Source: Pseudomonas arcuscaelestis
GTDB lineage: Bacteria; Pseudomonadota; Gammaproteobacteria; Pseudomonadales; Pseudomonadaceae
Reading direction: 5' to 3'
DNA length: 64,000 nt
Assembly: GCF_016881005.1 (NCBI RefSeq)
Contig: NZ_JACOPV010000002.1
Location: forward strand, 372,001-436,000
The position numbers and the translations under genes were made by a program. How positions within the stretch are numbered: the first letter of the stretch is position 1; each line of letters opens with the position of its first letter. Of the stretch, positions 1-9,502 are shown one piece after another. A model generated the notes under the pieces. That model saw nothing but the letters and a program-made list of their open reading frames with translations. It was not told the DNA's origin and searched no databases.

Positions 1-388
1 CGCCTGCGGTGACGATCTTGCCTTCGGCGGCAATCACTTCGGTGCCTGCACCAATCGGCAAGGTAACCCCGGGCTGCACATCCGGGTTGCCGGCCTTGCC
101 GACGCCGAAGATGCGTCCGTTCTTCACACCGATGTCCGCTTTGACGATGCCCCAGTGGTCAATAATCAAGGCGTTGGTCAGCACCAGGTCCATGGCCTCG
201 TTGGCGAGCATCTGGCCCTGGCCCATGCCGTCACGGATGACCTTGCCACCGCCAAACTTGACCTCTTCACCGTAGGTGGTGAAGTCCTTCTCCACCTCGA
301 CCCACAATTCGGTGTCGGCCAGGCGTACCCGGTCACCGACGGTCGGGCCAAACATGTCGGCGTAGGCACGACGCGAGATTCGGCTCAT
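1..388 (-). CDS. ureC: urease subunit alpha, N-terminal part (cut by window edge)
   Basis: This is the large catalytic subunit of urease, which hydrolyses urea to ammonia and carbamate at a dinickel centre in the cytoplasm. About 129 residues are visible, beginning [20 protein letters not shown] and including the family block [19 protein letters not shown]. The nickel-binding histidines and carbamylated lysine lie beyond the left edge. Its ATG overlaps the ureB stop in an ATGA (385-388), so the two are translationally coupled. The family is normally about 567 residues, so roughly three quarters of the gene is outside the window. Confidence 0.97.
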   Translation of the reverse strand, partial: MSRISRRAYADMFGPTVGDRVRLADTELWVEVEKDFTTYGEEVKFGGGKVIRDGMGQGQMLANEAMDLVLTNALIIDHWGIVKADIGVKNGRIFGVGKAGNPDVQPGVTLPIGAGTEVIAAEGKIVTAG

Positions 389-702
389 GCCAGCGCCTCC
401 AGTTTGCCCATTACCCGCCCTTGAAAACCGTAGACCTCGCGTTTGCCCGCGTAGGGCACCAGTGTCACCGTGCGCGCCTGCCCCGGCTCAAAGCGCACGG
501 CGGTGCCTGCGGCAATGTCCAGGCGAAAACCACGGGTGGGCTCGCGCTCGAAAACCAGGGCGTTGTTAACCTCATAAAAGTGGTAATGCGAGCCGACCTG
601 CACCGGCCGGTCCCCATGGTTGGCCACCGTCACACTAACGGTCTGGCAGCCAAGGTTGAGTTCAATGTCGCCCTGGGCGACCTGTACTTCTCCGGGAATC
701 AT
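385..702 (-). CDS. ureB: urease subunit beta
   Basis: Small structural subunit of urease, 105 residues, the usual length for separate bacterial UreB. It begins [16 protein letters not shown] and carries the family stretch [19 protein letters not shown]. It assembles with UreA and UreC into the trimeric enzyme. It sits 9 bp downstream of ureA and overlaps ureC by 4 bp, so ureD-ureA-ureB-ureC read as one operon on the minus strand. Confidence 0.96.
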   Translation of the reverse strand: MIPGEVQVAQGDIELNLGCQTVSVTVANHGDRPVQVGSHYHFYEVNNALVFEREPTRGFRLDIAAGTAVRFEPGQARTVTLVPYAGKREVYGFQGRVMGKLEALA

Positions 703-711
703 CCTGCGCTC

Positions 712-1014
712 CTAGACAATCGGGTCATGTACGGTCACAAGCTTGGTGCCGTCGGGGAACGTCGCCTCGACCTGCACGTCGGTAATCATTTCGCCTACGC
801 CCTCCATCACTTGCTCACGGTTGAGCACATCACGCCCCAGATTCATCAACTCGGCGACCGTGCGTCCATCGCGAGCGCCTTCCATCACCGTGGCGCTGAT
901 CAACGCTACCGCTTCCGGGTAGTTGAGTTTCAGGCCACGGGCCAGCCGGCGCTCGGCAAGCAGCGCCGCGGTGAACAGCAGCAATTTGTCTTTCTCTCGC
1001 GGGGTCAGCTCCAT
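712..1014 (-). CDS. ureA: urease subunit gamma
   Basis: Smallest urease structural subunit, 100 residues, beginning [20 protein letters not shown] with the conserved [14 protein letters not shown] segment; full length for the family. The start has a GAGAG-type ribosome binding site. It lies 9 bp after ureD and 9 bp before ureB. Nothing is unusual; coding bias matches its neighbours. Confidence 0.96.
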   Translation of the reverse strand: MELTPREKDKLLLFTAALLAERRLARGLKLNYPEAVALISATVMEGARDGRTVAELMNLGRDVLNREQVMEGVGEMITDVQVEATFPDGTKLVTVHDPIV

Positions 1015-1023
1015 GGCATTCTC

Positions 1024-1857
1024 TCAAGTGGCCCAGATGCGCGGCGGGCATGGCTGCAGACCGACCACGGCGGGTCGCAAGGCATGCCACAGGCGTTGCA
1101 GGGTGAGTTGCAGGCATTGGTTGTCGTGATCAAGCAGGCGTACTACCAGCAGTTGGCCGAGCAACGTCGCGCCAGCAGGTACGTTCAGGTCATCAATGAG
1201 GGTGCGGCTCTGCTCAAGCAGGTTCTCGTCGGCCGGATAGGCGCAAAAAGTTGCCTGCAAGGGGTAACCGCCAAGCTTGTGCAATTGACCACCTTCGATA
1301 CGCAGGCGCTCGTGCAGGCCGGGGTCGTCGGGTACATCGATCTGTAGGCGGTTGTCCAGGGCACCGTGGCTGAACGTCTCGTGCATCACCGGTCGGCCCA
1401 GGCACAGGGTTTCCCACGCCAAAAGACGTGCCCCTGGAGAGAGACTAAAGCGATTTTCCAGGCGCACACGGGCACCGGAAAAACAGATATTGCCCTGCGG
1501 CAACCACTCCAGCACGCTGTCGGGTGCCAAGTGAAAATGCTGGTTGAGGGTCGAGGTATTGCCGTTGCTGCGGTAAAACTTGGTTGCCCCGGGCATGGTC
1601 ATCAGCGCATGGCTGCCCGCCTCCAGGTGCACATCGAGCACCAGTTTGTCGCCGCCCACCACGCCGCCGGGAGGGTGCAGCACGTAGACGTGGCACGGCG
1701 CGCCCTCGGGGTAGAACGGCCGCTGCACCAAAAGAGGACCAAAATGACGTCGCGCACCAATACAGGTCTTTTCCCCGCGTCGAACAAAGCGCAGCGACAA
1801 CTCGGCACTCCAGCCGGTAGCGCACGCTGCAAGGTCGAGGGGTTGGGCATGCGTCAT
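1024..1857 (-). CDS. ureD: urease accessory protein UreD
   Basis: UreD is the scaffold that binds apo-urease and recruits UreF and UreG for nickel insertion. The 277-residue protein contains GWSAELSLRFVRRGEKTC, HVYVLHPPGGVVGGDKL and the downstream MTMPGATKFYRSNG block typical of UreD. The ATG at 1857 (MTHAQPLDL) is chosen because AGGGA lies about 10 bp upstream; an in-frame TTG at 1896 has no comparable site. It is the first gene of the visible ure operon. The accessory genes ureE, ureF and ureG are not in this window and may follow ureC. Confidence 0.93.
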   Translation of the reverse strand: MTHAQPLDLAACATGWSAELSLRFVRRGEKTCIGARRHFGPLLVQRPFYPEGAPCHVYVLHPPGGVVGGDKLVLDVHLEAGSHALMTMPGATKFYRSNGNTSTLNQHFHLAPDSVLEWLPQGNICFSGARVRLENRFSLSPGARLLAWETLCLGRPVMHETFSHGALDNRLQIDVPDDPGLHERLRIEGGQLHKLGGYPLQATFCAYPADENLLEQSRTLIDDLNVPAGATLLGQLLVVRLLDHDNQCLQLTLQRLWHALRPAVVGLQPCPPRIWAT

Positions 1858-2090
1858 GAGTCTGATCCCTGTATATGCCAATTCCGACGCTTTCAAGGAC
1901 AGGTCTTACTCCAACCGGCGCAGTTGCCAGGTTGCAGGCTTGACCAATCGATCAGCAATCGATGCAGGGGACAAAGCACATAACGGGCCAGAAGTTGTCA
2001 CGCGGCCCTCCCTGGCCGCGCGCAATCACGTTAAACCAGCTGACGCAGGCAATGCCTCTTGATTGGTGCAACAGGAAACAGCAGCGAACG

Positions 2091-3182
2091 TCAGGCGGCG
2101 GAGGCGCCGATAAAGTTCTTGCCCCGGGCGCCCTGCAAGGCATGGGCGATCATGGCCTGGGCCTCGTCGGCATCGACGCCGTAGTCGGCGAAGTCGGTCT
2201 TGACCCCAAGGTTATGGAGGAACGCGCGCAGGCGGGTGCTGGCCTGGGCCAGGTCCGGCCCGAAAATGCGCTGCAAGGTGCAGTCGCGGGCACTGTCGCG
2301 GCCCCAGGCCAATTCCAGTACCAGCGGCAATGAGAACGAACAGGCGATGCCGTGGGGCACGCCATGACGAAGGGTCATTTCGTAGGAAATGGAGTGTGCC
2401 AGCGCCGTCTTGGTGTTGGAAAACGCCATGCCAGCCTTGAGTGCTGCCAGCGCCATGCGGGCGCGCAGGTCACGATTGCCCAGGTCACGCTGCAGTTGCG
2501 GCAGGCAGTCGAGGATATCTTCGATGGCCGATATTGCGAAGGTATCGGAGAGCGGGTTGGCGTTGACGTTCCAGATCGCCTCCAGCGCGTGGGACAGCGC
2601 ATCCAGCCCGGTAGACACCGTGACATCGGCAGGCACCGTGAGCATCAGTTCCGGGTCGACGATCGCCGCCTTCGGCCAGGTGCACTCCAGGTGCAGCGAA
2701 TACTTCTTCTGCGCGGCGCTATCCCAGATCGTCGCCCAGGGTGTTACCTCGCTGCCGGTGCCGGCGGTGGTAGGGGCGGCAATCAGCGCTTTGCTGCGCA
2801 CCGGAGTGAAGGGTTTGCCCAGGGCCAGAAGACCGAGCAGCTCATCAAACTGCCCGGATTCGGTGCCGACGATCAACGCCTTGGCGGTGTCGATGGCACT
2901 GCCACCCCCCAGCGCGATCACCGTCTGGCAATGTTCTGCTTCTACCCAGAAGCGTTCGTAGGTACTGCGCAGTTGAGCCACATCCGGATTGGGTTGCACG
3001 TCTTCGACGATGTACACCAGACGCTCGCCCAGCAGCGCCTGGACGCGGTCAATCAAACCCAGCCCGCGCGCTTGCGCAAACGTCACCAGGGCGACCTTGT
3101 GGTTTTCGGTCAAGGTACAGATCTGGTTAAGGCTGCCGCTGCCGAAGCAGGTAGCCACCGGGTTATGGAAAAAGGCAGGCAT
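2091..3182 (-). CDS. iron-containing alcohol dehydrogenase, phosphonate-associated type
   Basis: A 363-residue group III (iron) alcohol dehydrogenase, expected to interconvert an aldehyde and an alcohol with NAD(P)H. Visible are the nucleotide-binding GGGSAIDTAK, the APTTAGTGSE block, and the metal ligands in DALSHALEA and HSISYEMTLRHGVPHGIAC. The start at 3182 (MPAFFHNP) follows AAGGAAACCGCT; the longer frame has no such site. It is the last gene of an operon with a PhnD/PhnC/PhnE-like transporter. The closest family I know in such a setting is the phosphonate-metabolism-associated iron ADH, which may act on phosphonoacetaldehyde or a related compound. The substrate is inferred from context only. 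Confidence 0.82.
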   Translation of the reverse strand: MPAFFHNPVATCFGSGSLNQICTLTENHKVALVTFAQARGLGLIDRVQALLGERLVYIVEDVQPNPDVAQLRSTYERFWVEAEHCQTVIALGGGSAIDTAKALIVGTESGQFDELLGLLALGKPFTPVRSKALIAAPTTAGTGSEVTPWATIWDSAAQKKYSLHLECTWPKAAIVDPELMLTVPADVTVSTGLDALSHALEAIWNVNANPLSDTFAISAIEDILDCLPQLQRDLGNRDLRARMALAALKAGMAFSNTKTALAHSISYEMTLRHGVPHGIACSFSLPLVLELAWGRDSARDCTLQRIFGPDLAQASTRLRAFLHNLGVKTDFADYGVDADEAQAMIAHALQGARGKNFIGASAA

Positions 3183-3293
3183 AGCGGTTTCCTTTATTGT
3201 TGCTCTGGCTGGGGACATAGTCGTGGCCGAACAACATTCGCTAAAATCGATTGATTCATGGCTTGCATTGGTTGCACCGATAACGGCGCATGG

Positions 3294-4118
3294 CTAGTGG
3301 CGGCTATCGCCTTGAATACGGCGACGCAGGCGGCTGGAAACCAAATCGGCAGCCACTACCATCAGGGTGATTACAATGATGCAGGTGGCAGTTTCCTGGT
3401 ATTTGAACAGTTTAAGACTGCTGACCAACTCGAACCCCAGCCCCCCTGCCCCGACCATTCCCAGCACGGTTGCCGAACGCAGATTGACTTCGAAGCGGTA
3501 CAGCACCACCGCAATCCAGGCCGTGATCACTTGCGGGATCACGCCGAAGACGATCACCTGCAAGGGCCTGGCACCGGTGGCTTGCAGCGCTTCAATTGGC
3601 CCCTGATCGATTTCTTCGATGCTGTCGGCGAAGAACTTGCCGAGCATGCCGACCCCGTGGAGCGCCAGCGCCAATACACCGGGAAACGGCCCAAGGCCTA
3701 CTGCCGAAACGAACACCAGGGCCAGGATCAACTCGTTGATGCTGCGAATCACATTGAGCAGTTGCCGGGTACCGGCATACAGCCAGCGATTGCCTTGCAG
3801 ATTGCGCGCGGCGAGAAAAGCCAGGGGAATGGCGAAGACAATCCCCAGCAGTGTCCCCCACAAGGCGATTTGCAACGTCTCTACCGCTGGCTGCCACAGG
3901 CGCGGCACGATGCTCAGGTCCGGTGGCATGGAGCGCGCCAGAAAGTCGCCGATCTGCGGCAAGCCGTTGCTCAACTCCGACCAGCTCAATTGTGTGCCTT
4001 GGGCACTCCAGTGCAGCACCAGCACCGCCAGCAGTACCCAGGCGCCGGTGACCAGCCAGCCGCGTGCGGTATCGGGGGTGCTGACCATCCAACGGTATGT
4101 CGACGGCAAATTGTTCAT
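3294..4118 (-). CDS. phnE: phosphonate-type ABC transporter permease
   Basis: Inner-membrane permease of 274 residues, with a first membrane segment near residues 20-37 (WLVTGAWVLLAVLVLHW) and several further segments. The cytoplasmic coupling loop reads EALQATGARPLQVIVFGVIP, matching the EAA-loop pattern of binding-protein-dependent permeases. Its ATG overlaps the stop of the ATPase gene in ATGA (4115-4118). The family suits phosphonate, phosphite or related oxyanions. In some pseudomonads a close relative is annotated as a putative selenate importer, so the symbol names the family and not a proven ligand. Confidence 0.85.
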   Translation of the reverse strand: MNNLPSTYRWMVSTPDTARGWLVTGAWVLLAVLVLHWSAQGTQLSWSELSNGLPQIGDFLARSMPPDLSIVPRLWQPAVETLQIALWGTLLGIVFAIPLAFLAARNLQGNRWLYAGTRQLLNVIRSINELILALVFVSAVGLGPFPGVLALALHGVGMLGKFFADSIEEIDQGPIEALQATGARPLQVIVFGVIPQVITAWIAVVLYRFEVNLRSATVLGMVGAGGLGFELVSSLKLFKYQETATCIIVITLMVVAADLVSSRLRRRIQGDSRH

Positions 4119-4912
4119 CGTGCAAGCCCTCCCTGCAGTTGCAACCGCGCCATTGCCGGTAAAGGCTGCTCATCGTCAATAGCTTCGGGCTGCGGGTAGA
4201 TTCGCTGCAGGCTGGCCTCATCGAGGCGTTCATGCTGGCTGTCGAACACCAGTCGGCCATGCGCCAGGCCGACAATGCGATCACCAAACTCTTCGGCCAG
4301 GTCCACTTGATGAAGATTGCACACCACGGTGATGCCCAACTCTCGCGTCGCATCGCGCAAGTACTGCATCACCCGGCGAGCCGTCTTGGGGTCGAGGCTG
4401 GCGACCGGCTCATCGGCGAGAATCACCTGTGGCCGTTGTGCCAGCGCTCGGGCAATCCCCACGCGCTGACGCTGCCCACCCGAAAGCGAATCGGTACGCG
4501 CCTGGGCCTTGTGCTGCAGGTCGACGTGTTGCAGGCAGTTCAACGCCAGTGCCACGTCGCTGCGACTGAACAACTGCAACACCGAAGCCAGGGTCGACAG
4601 TGACCCCAGGCGCCCGGTCAACACGTTCTTGAGCACCGACAAGCGCGGCACCACATTGTGATGCTGGAAGATCATTGCCACCTGCCGGCGCAGCTCGCGT
4701 GGACGGTCCCCGCCCATGGCGTCGATTGCGCCAATCTGCAACTCACCGCTGTCAGCCTGTACCAGGCGATTCATGCACCGCAGCAGGGTCGACTTGCCTG
4801 CGCCGGACTGGCCGAGCACCACGACGAACTCGCCCGCCCCGATGTCCAGGTCAATACCTTTGAGCACCGGGTTGTCGCCGTAGTCTTTGCGTAGTGCGCG
4901 GATGCGGATCAT
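4115..4912 (-). CDS. phnC: phosphonate-type ABC transporter ATP-binding protein
   Basis: ATPase subunit of 265 residues. Walker A is GQSGAGKST at residues 34-42, the signature is SLSGGQRQRVGIARAL, and Walker B is VILADEPVASLDP, followed by the switch histidine in VVCNLHQVDLA. The DP-x-T-A-R pattern and overall length fit PhnC. It overlaps the upstream binding-protein gene by 4 bp (ATGA, 4909-4912) and the permease by 4 bp, so the complex is made from a single tightly coupled transcript. It energises import across the inner membrane. Confidence 0.9.
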   Translation of the reverse strand: MIRIRALRKDYGDNPVLKGIDLDIGAGEFVVVLGQSGAGKSTLLRCMNRLVQADSGELQIGAIDAMGGDRPRELRRQVAMIFQHHNVVPRLSVLKNVLTGRLGSLSTLASVLQLFSRSDVALALNCLQHVDLQHKAQARTDSLSGGQRQRVGIARALAQRPQVILADEPVASLDPKTARRVMQYLRDATRELGITVVCNLHQVDLAEEFGDRIVGLAHGRLVFDSQHERLDEASLQRIYPQPEAIDDEQPLPAMARLQLQGGLAR

Positions 4913-5778
4913 TTCATGCTCCGCAAGTCGAGATCGAGCACCTTGGCGGTATCGCGCACCACGTCATAAGCGGCGTCGGTGGTCGGTTGAAAGCCATTGA
5001 GCTGGCCCTGGTCACCCCAAGGCACATCCTTGATATTGGCCATGGCGGCCGCCAGCTTCTGCTTCAACGCCGGGTCCAGGTCTTGGCGCCAGACCATGGG
5101 TGATTCGGGAATGTCCGCCGACGACCAGACAACCTGCAGGTCGTCCGCCTTGACCTGCCCCTGGGCCACGGCAGAAGCATAGATACGGTCGGCTACCGCA
5201 GCGGCGTCGACCTTGCGATTGGCGACGGCAAGAAGACTGGCATCGTGAGAGCCGGAGAAAATCACCCGTGAAAACAGCTCTTCCGGTGGATAGCCGGCGG
5301 CTTCCAGGCCTGCCTTGGGGAACAAATGGCCAGAGGCGGAGCTTGGGTCGACAAAGGCGAAGGTATGCCCCTTGAGGTCGCTCAATTGCTTGATACCACT
5401 GTCCTTGCGCGCCACGATCTGACTGCGATAGGCGCTCTTGCCGGCTTTTTTGGTGACGGCCACGGCGAAAGCGTCGACACCCGCCACTTGATGGGCAAGC
5501 ACATAGGAGAACGGCCCCAGGTAGGCGACATCAAGCTTGCCGGCGCGCAATGCTTCGATCACACCGTTGTAGTCAGTAGCCACGAACGGCTTGACCGGCA
5601 TGCCCAACTGACGCTCCAGATCTGCCAGCACCTGCTTGCTGCTCTCGATCATGGCCTGGGAGTCTTCAGAGGGAATAAGGCCGATGCTCAGTGACGACTG
5701 TGCAGAAACCTGGGTACAGGCCAACAAGGGCAAAAGACCAAAGCCGGTCAAACGTAACAGTTTGGCAAACGGGTTCAT
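4909..5778 (-). CDS. phnD: phosphonate-type ABC transporter periplasmic binding protein
   Basis: Periplasmic solute receptor of 289 residues. The first 27 or so residues form a Sec signal peptide ending VSAQ. The mature part has GLIPSEDSQAM near its start and the PhnD-family segment GHTFAFVDPSSASGHLFP. The ATG at 5778 follows AGGAAGTCCTCC; the upstream in-frame start at 5829 lacks a site and would spoil the signal peptide. First gene of the binding protein, ATPase, permease, Fe-ADH operon, opposite a divergent LysR gene. The ligand is not settled by sequence: phosphonate, phosphite and selenate are all possible for this subfamily. Confidence 0.86.
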   Translation of the reverse strand: MNPFAKLLRLTGFGLLPLLACTQVSAQSSLSIGLIPSEDSQAMIESSKQVLADLERQLGMPVKPFVATDYNGVIEALRAGKLDVAYLGPFSYVLAHQVAGVDAFAVAVTKKAGKSAYRSQIVARKDSGIKQLSDLKGHTFAFVDPSSASGHLFPKAGLEAAGYPPEELFSRVIFSGSHDASLLAVANRKVDAAAVADRIYASAVAQGQVKADDLQVVWSSADIPESPMVWRQDLDPALKQKLAAAMANIKDVPWGDQGQLNGFQPTTDAAYDVVRDTAKVLDLDLRSMK

Positions 5779-5822
5779 GGAGGACTTCCTGCAGGTGTTG
5801 TTTAGGTCGCTCCACACTAGGG

Positions 5823-5836
5823 CTGTCACGTGACAG
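5823..5836. promoter_or_regulatory. 14-bp perfect palindrome between divergent phnD and LysR genes
   Basis: CTGTCACGTGACAG is a perfect dyad in the 113-bp space between the transporter operon and its divergent LysR gene. It lies 45 bp upstream of the phnD start and 56 bp upstream of the regulator start. This is a plausible operator for the neighbouring regulator; binding is inferred. Confidence 0.5.
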
Positions 5837-5891
5837 TCACAGCTTCAAATCACTATGCGTTTTCCTGCAAAACCATTGATGGAAGCTATGG

Positions 5892-6797
5892 ATGTCTACC
5901 ACCAAATTGCGCACCTTCCTTGCCGTCGCCCGCCAGGGCAGCTTCAGCGCCGGCGCTCGCGCCCTGGGCCTGAGCCAGCCGACCGTGACCACGCAAATCC
6001 AGGCCCTGGAGCGCGATTACAACGTCGAACTGTTTCATCGCCGCGGGCGGCGCATCGAATTGACAATGGTCGGGCGGCAATTGCTGCCGATTGCCCAGCA
6101 ACTGGGTGTGCTGGAGCTTGAAGCGTTCAACCTGCTGCGCGATTCCGGCAAGCTCAATCGCGGGCAATTGAAAATCGGCGCAGTGGGGCCTTTCCATGTC
6201 ATTGAAATGGTTGATGCCTATCGTCACCAGTACCCGCAGATCGACCTGTCGATCAAGGTCGGCAACTCAGCCTCGGTGTTGGCGGACCTTGAAAACTACG
6301 TTACCGATGTGGGCGTACTCGCCGGCCTGCACGACGACCCTGCCTTCAGCGCGCAGTTGTATGCACGTCATCCGGTACTGCTGTTCGCGCACACCGAGCA
6401 TCCATTGGCGCGCTTCGATGAAATTCCCTTGCAGGCCCTGCAAGGCCAGCCCCTGCTGCACCGCGAAAGCGGCTCCACCACCCGCCTGGCGCTGGAAAAA
6501 GCCTTGAACGCACAGGACGTTACGCCACGGGTGGTGATGGAGATAGGCAGCCGCGAGGCATTGCGCGAAGCGGTAATTCGCGGGATCGGTGTTGGCGTGG
6601 TGTCGGAGGCGGAGTTCATTGCCGATCCGCGACTCAAGGCGATCCGCTTTCGTGGGAGTCCGGTGAACACCGAAACCTATTTGTACTGCCTCGCCGAGCG
6701 CTGTAACAGCCAGGTAATTTCGTCGTTCCTGCACCTGGTGACTCGATCGCAGAGCGCGGAAAAACAGTCTCGATTGCTGCATGACATGCAGCATTGA
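5892..6797 (+). CDS. LysR-family regulator of the phosphonate-type operon
   Basis: A 301-residue LysR-type regulator. The N-terminal helix-turn-helix reads FLAVARQGSFSAGARALG with LSQPTVTTQIQALE, followed by a type-2 periplasmic-binding-like effector domain from about residue 90. GGAAG lies about 8 bp before the ATG. It is divergent from the phnD-like operon across a short spacer containing a perfect palindrome, so it is the natural candidate for controlling that operon and itself. The inducer could be the imported compound or a breakdown product. The regulatory link is inferred from arrangement. Confidence 0.88.
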   Translation: MSTTKLRTFLAVARQGSFSAGARALGLSQPTVTTQIQALERDYNVELFHRRGRRIELTMVGRQLLPIAQQLGVLELEAFNLLRDSGKLNRGQLKIGAVGPFHVIEMVDAYRHQYPQIDLSIKVGNSASVLADLENYVTDVGVLAGLHDDPAFSAQLYARHPVLLFAHTEHPLARFDEIPLQALQGQPLLHRESGSTTRLALEKALNAQDVTPRVVMEIGSREALREAVIRGIGVGVVSEAEFIADPRLKAIRFRGSPVNTETYLYCLAERCNSQVISSFLHLVTRSQSAEKQSRLLHDMQH

Positions 6798-6878
6798 AAT
6801 GCATTTTCAGGTAATTGCTGATGATGCAATCAATAAATATCCTCATACGCAGCACTTACTACCGCGAGGAACTGCGTC

Positions 6879-7853
6879 ATGGTCATGCACGTTTATCTTG
6901 AACAACCGGGCGACCCACAGGTAATGCAGCTGCGTTCATCGCCAGCGCAAGCGCCAGGTGCCGGGCAAGTCTGGCTGGAACAGGCAGCTATCGGCGTCAA
7001 CCCTCTGGACCTGCTCCAGCGCAACGGCGACGCCCCGCTTGCCCTGCCCTCGGGTCTGGGCCTGGAAGGCGCAGGAACGGTCACCGCACTGGGTCCCGGC
7101 GTGACCACGCTACAAGTGGGTGACCGTGTGGGCTATGCCACTGGCCCAGTCGGCGCCTACGCCAGCGCTCGGTTGTTTCCAGCCGAGCGCCTGGTCAAGC
7201 TGGCGGACAACATAAGTTTCGAAGAGGCCGCAGCCGTATTATTCAAAGGGATTACCGCCCAATACCTGCTCAAAAGCACTTACCCGGTAGGCCCCGGCAC
7301 ACGGGTGTTGGTCTATGGTGCGGCTGGAGCACTGGGCCAATTGCTGGTGCCATGGGCCAAGCATCTTGGGGCCTTTGTCATTGGCGTGGTGTCCAAGGCT
7401 CAAAGCCTCGACAGGGCCAAGGCTGCTGGATGTGACCAAGTACTGGTATTCGACGCCCCGACACTGGCCGCGCAGATACTGGACCTGACCCACGGACACA
7501 AGGTCGACGTTGTCTACGACTCGGTTGGCCGGGCATCGCTTCAAGCTTCGCTCGACAGCCTGCGCCCACGCGGTGTACTGGTGTCGTTTGGCGCGACTTC
7601 AGGTGCCCCGGAGCCGCTGGCCATGAGTACGCTGAACAGCAAGGGCTCGCTGTACGTAACCCGCCCTTCCCTGGCTGCGCACACCGCTACGGCGCAGGAA
7701 TATCAAGACCGTGCGCAAGACGTGCTGGCAGCGGTGGCCGCAGGTATCATCAAGCCGCGGATCTGGAAGCGCTACCCGCTGGCCGACGTGGCCGCGGCTC
7801 ACGACGATCTGCAACAGGGGCGCAGCCAAGGCGCGATCATTCTTACTACCTGA
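6879..7853 (+). CDS. NADPH:quinone oxidoreductase family protein (zinc-free MDR)
   Basis: A 324-residue medium-chain dehydrogenase/reductase of the quinone oxidoreductase type. It has the N-terminal GroES-like fold (GVNPLDLLQRNGDAPLALP, GLEGAGTVTALG) and a Rossmann motif VYGAAGALGQL; no structural-zinc cysteine cluster is seen. Such enzymes reduce quinones or activated alkenes with NADPH in the cytosol. GAGGA precedes the ATG. A LysR gene starts 29 bp downstream on the same strand, suggesting local regulation or co-transcription. Confidence 0.88.
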   Translation: MVMHVYLEQPGDPQVMQLRSSPAQAPGAGQVWLEQAAIGVNPLDLLQRNGDAPLALPSGLGLEGAGTVTALGPGVTTLQVGDRVGYATGPVGAYASARLFPAERLVKLADNISFEEAAAVLFKGITAQYLLKSTYPVGPGTRVLVYGAAGALGQLLVPWAKHLGAFVIGVVSKAQSLDRAKAAGCDQVLVFDAPTLAAQILDLTHGHKVDVVYDSVGRASLQASLDSLRPRGVLVSFGATSGAPEPLAMSTLNSKGSLYVTRPSLAAHTATAQEYQDRAQDVLAAVAAGIIKPRIWKRYPLADVAAAHDDLQQGRSQGAIILTT

Positions 7854-7882
7854 GCGTAAATTGAGCGAGGCACAGCACCGAC

Positions 7883-8809
7883 ATGGACCCGTTCGACAGC
7901 CGCCACGCCGACGAACTCAGTACGCTTCTGGCGCTCTTCGCCCAAGGCTCCTTTGCTGCCGCTGGCCGACAACTGCAGCGCCACCCATCGGTGTTGTCCA
8001 AACGCCTGGGCGCAATGGAACAGCGCCTGGGCATACGCCTGGTGGAGCGCACTACCCGCCAGTTGCGCTTTACCGATGAAGGGCTGCGACTGGTGGAGCG
8101 CTTGCAACACGCAGCCAGCCTGATCAGTGATGCTGAACGAGAAGCCGCCAAGGGTGCCACCGAAGTCAGGGGACGCTTGCGCCTGGCACTGCCGTCATCC
8201 ATGGGAAGAATCTGGCTCAGTCCAATGCTGGCCGAATTTGCCCTGGCCTTTCCTCAGGTCACCGTCGAAACCTTCTACTCGGAGCGTTTTGTCGATCTGA
8301 TCGGCGAAGGTTTTGATGCAGCGATCCGCATTGGCGAGCTGACTGACAGCCGACTGGTGGCCCGCAAGCTCTGCGATCACCAGCGCATCCTCTGCGCCTC
8401 ACCCGCCTACCTGGAGCGCCACGGGCAGCCGCAGTCACCCGCTGATCTGGTGAGCCACAACTGTCTGGGATTCACCGAACTACGCTCCTACCCACAGTGG
8501 CACCTTTATCGCCGGGGTGAATTGCAAAGCGTAAAAGTGCAGGGCTCGATGCACAGCAACGACAACGAAGCGCTGCTTGGCGTGGCGCGAGCAGGGGTCG
8601 GGATTTTCGCCGGTGGCGACTGGCTGATGAAGAAGGATTTGGACGGCGGCACGCTGCAGCGGGTACTGCCGCAGTGGCAACTGGACGATGACGCTGGCGT
8701 CTATCTGGTTCGCCCTGGTGCACGCTTCAACACTGCCGCAACCACTGCGTTCAAGCAATGGATCGAGAGCAAGTTTGCCAATGGTGCACCCTGGCGCGCC
8801 TGCCGTTAG
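7883..8809 (+). CDS. LysR-family transcriptional regulator
   Basis: A 308-residue LysR protein. The wing helix-turn-helix includes LFAQGSFAAAGRQLQRHPSVLSKRLGAME, and the linker and effector domain fit the CrgA-like subgroup (VRGRLRLALPSSMGR, IRIGELTDSRLVARKL). It lies just after the quinone oxidoreductase gene on the same strand, which may be its target or operon partner. The effector is unknown. Confidence 0.88.
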   Translation: MDPFDSRHADELSTLLALFAQGSFAAAGRQLQRHPSVLSKRLGAMEQRLGIRLVERTTRQLRFTDEGLRLVERLQHAASLISDAEREAAKGATEVRGRLRLALPSSMGRIWLSPMLAEFALAFPQVTVETFYSERFVDLIGEGFDAAIRIGELTDSRLVARKLCDHQRILCASPAYLERHGQPQSPADLVSHNCLGFTELRSYPQWHLYRRGELQSVKVQGSMHSNDNEALLGVARAGVGIFAGGDWLMKKDLDGGTLQRVLPQWQLDDDAGVYLVRPGARFNTAATTAFKQWIESKFANGAPWRACR

Positions 8810-8812
8810 CCC

Positions 8813-8846
8813 GCTCCTACCGGGAATGCATCTTCGCGGTAGGAGC
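8813..8846. terminator. hairpin between convergent LysR and nfuA genes
   Basis: A perfect 10-bp inverted repeat (GCTCCTACCG / CGGTAGGAGC) with a 14-nt loop lies between two convergent genes, as expected for a bidirectional terminator. No long T-run follows. The arm also resembles the GTAGGAGC ends of common pseudomonad intergenic repeats. Confidence 0.55.
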
Positions 8847-8860
8847 AGAGACAGACAGCC

Positions 8861-9454
<594 letters not shown>

Positions 9455-9502
9455 TCACAGACTTGCCAGCAGTTTACGCCAACCTGGCCGCCGAACAAAG
9501 TC

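Noticed and set aside
421..1347. 308-residue plus-strand frame over ureA, ureB and ureD
   Set aside because: It is a shadow of four well-supported urease genes on the other strand.
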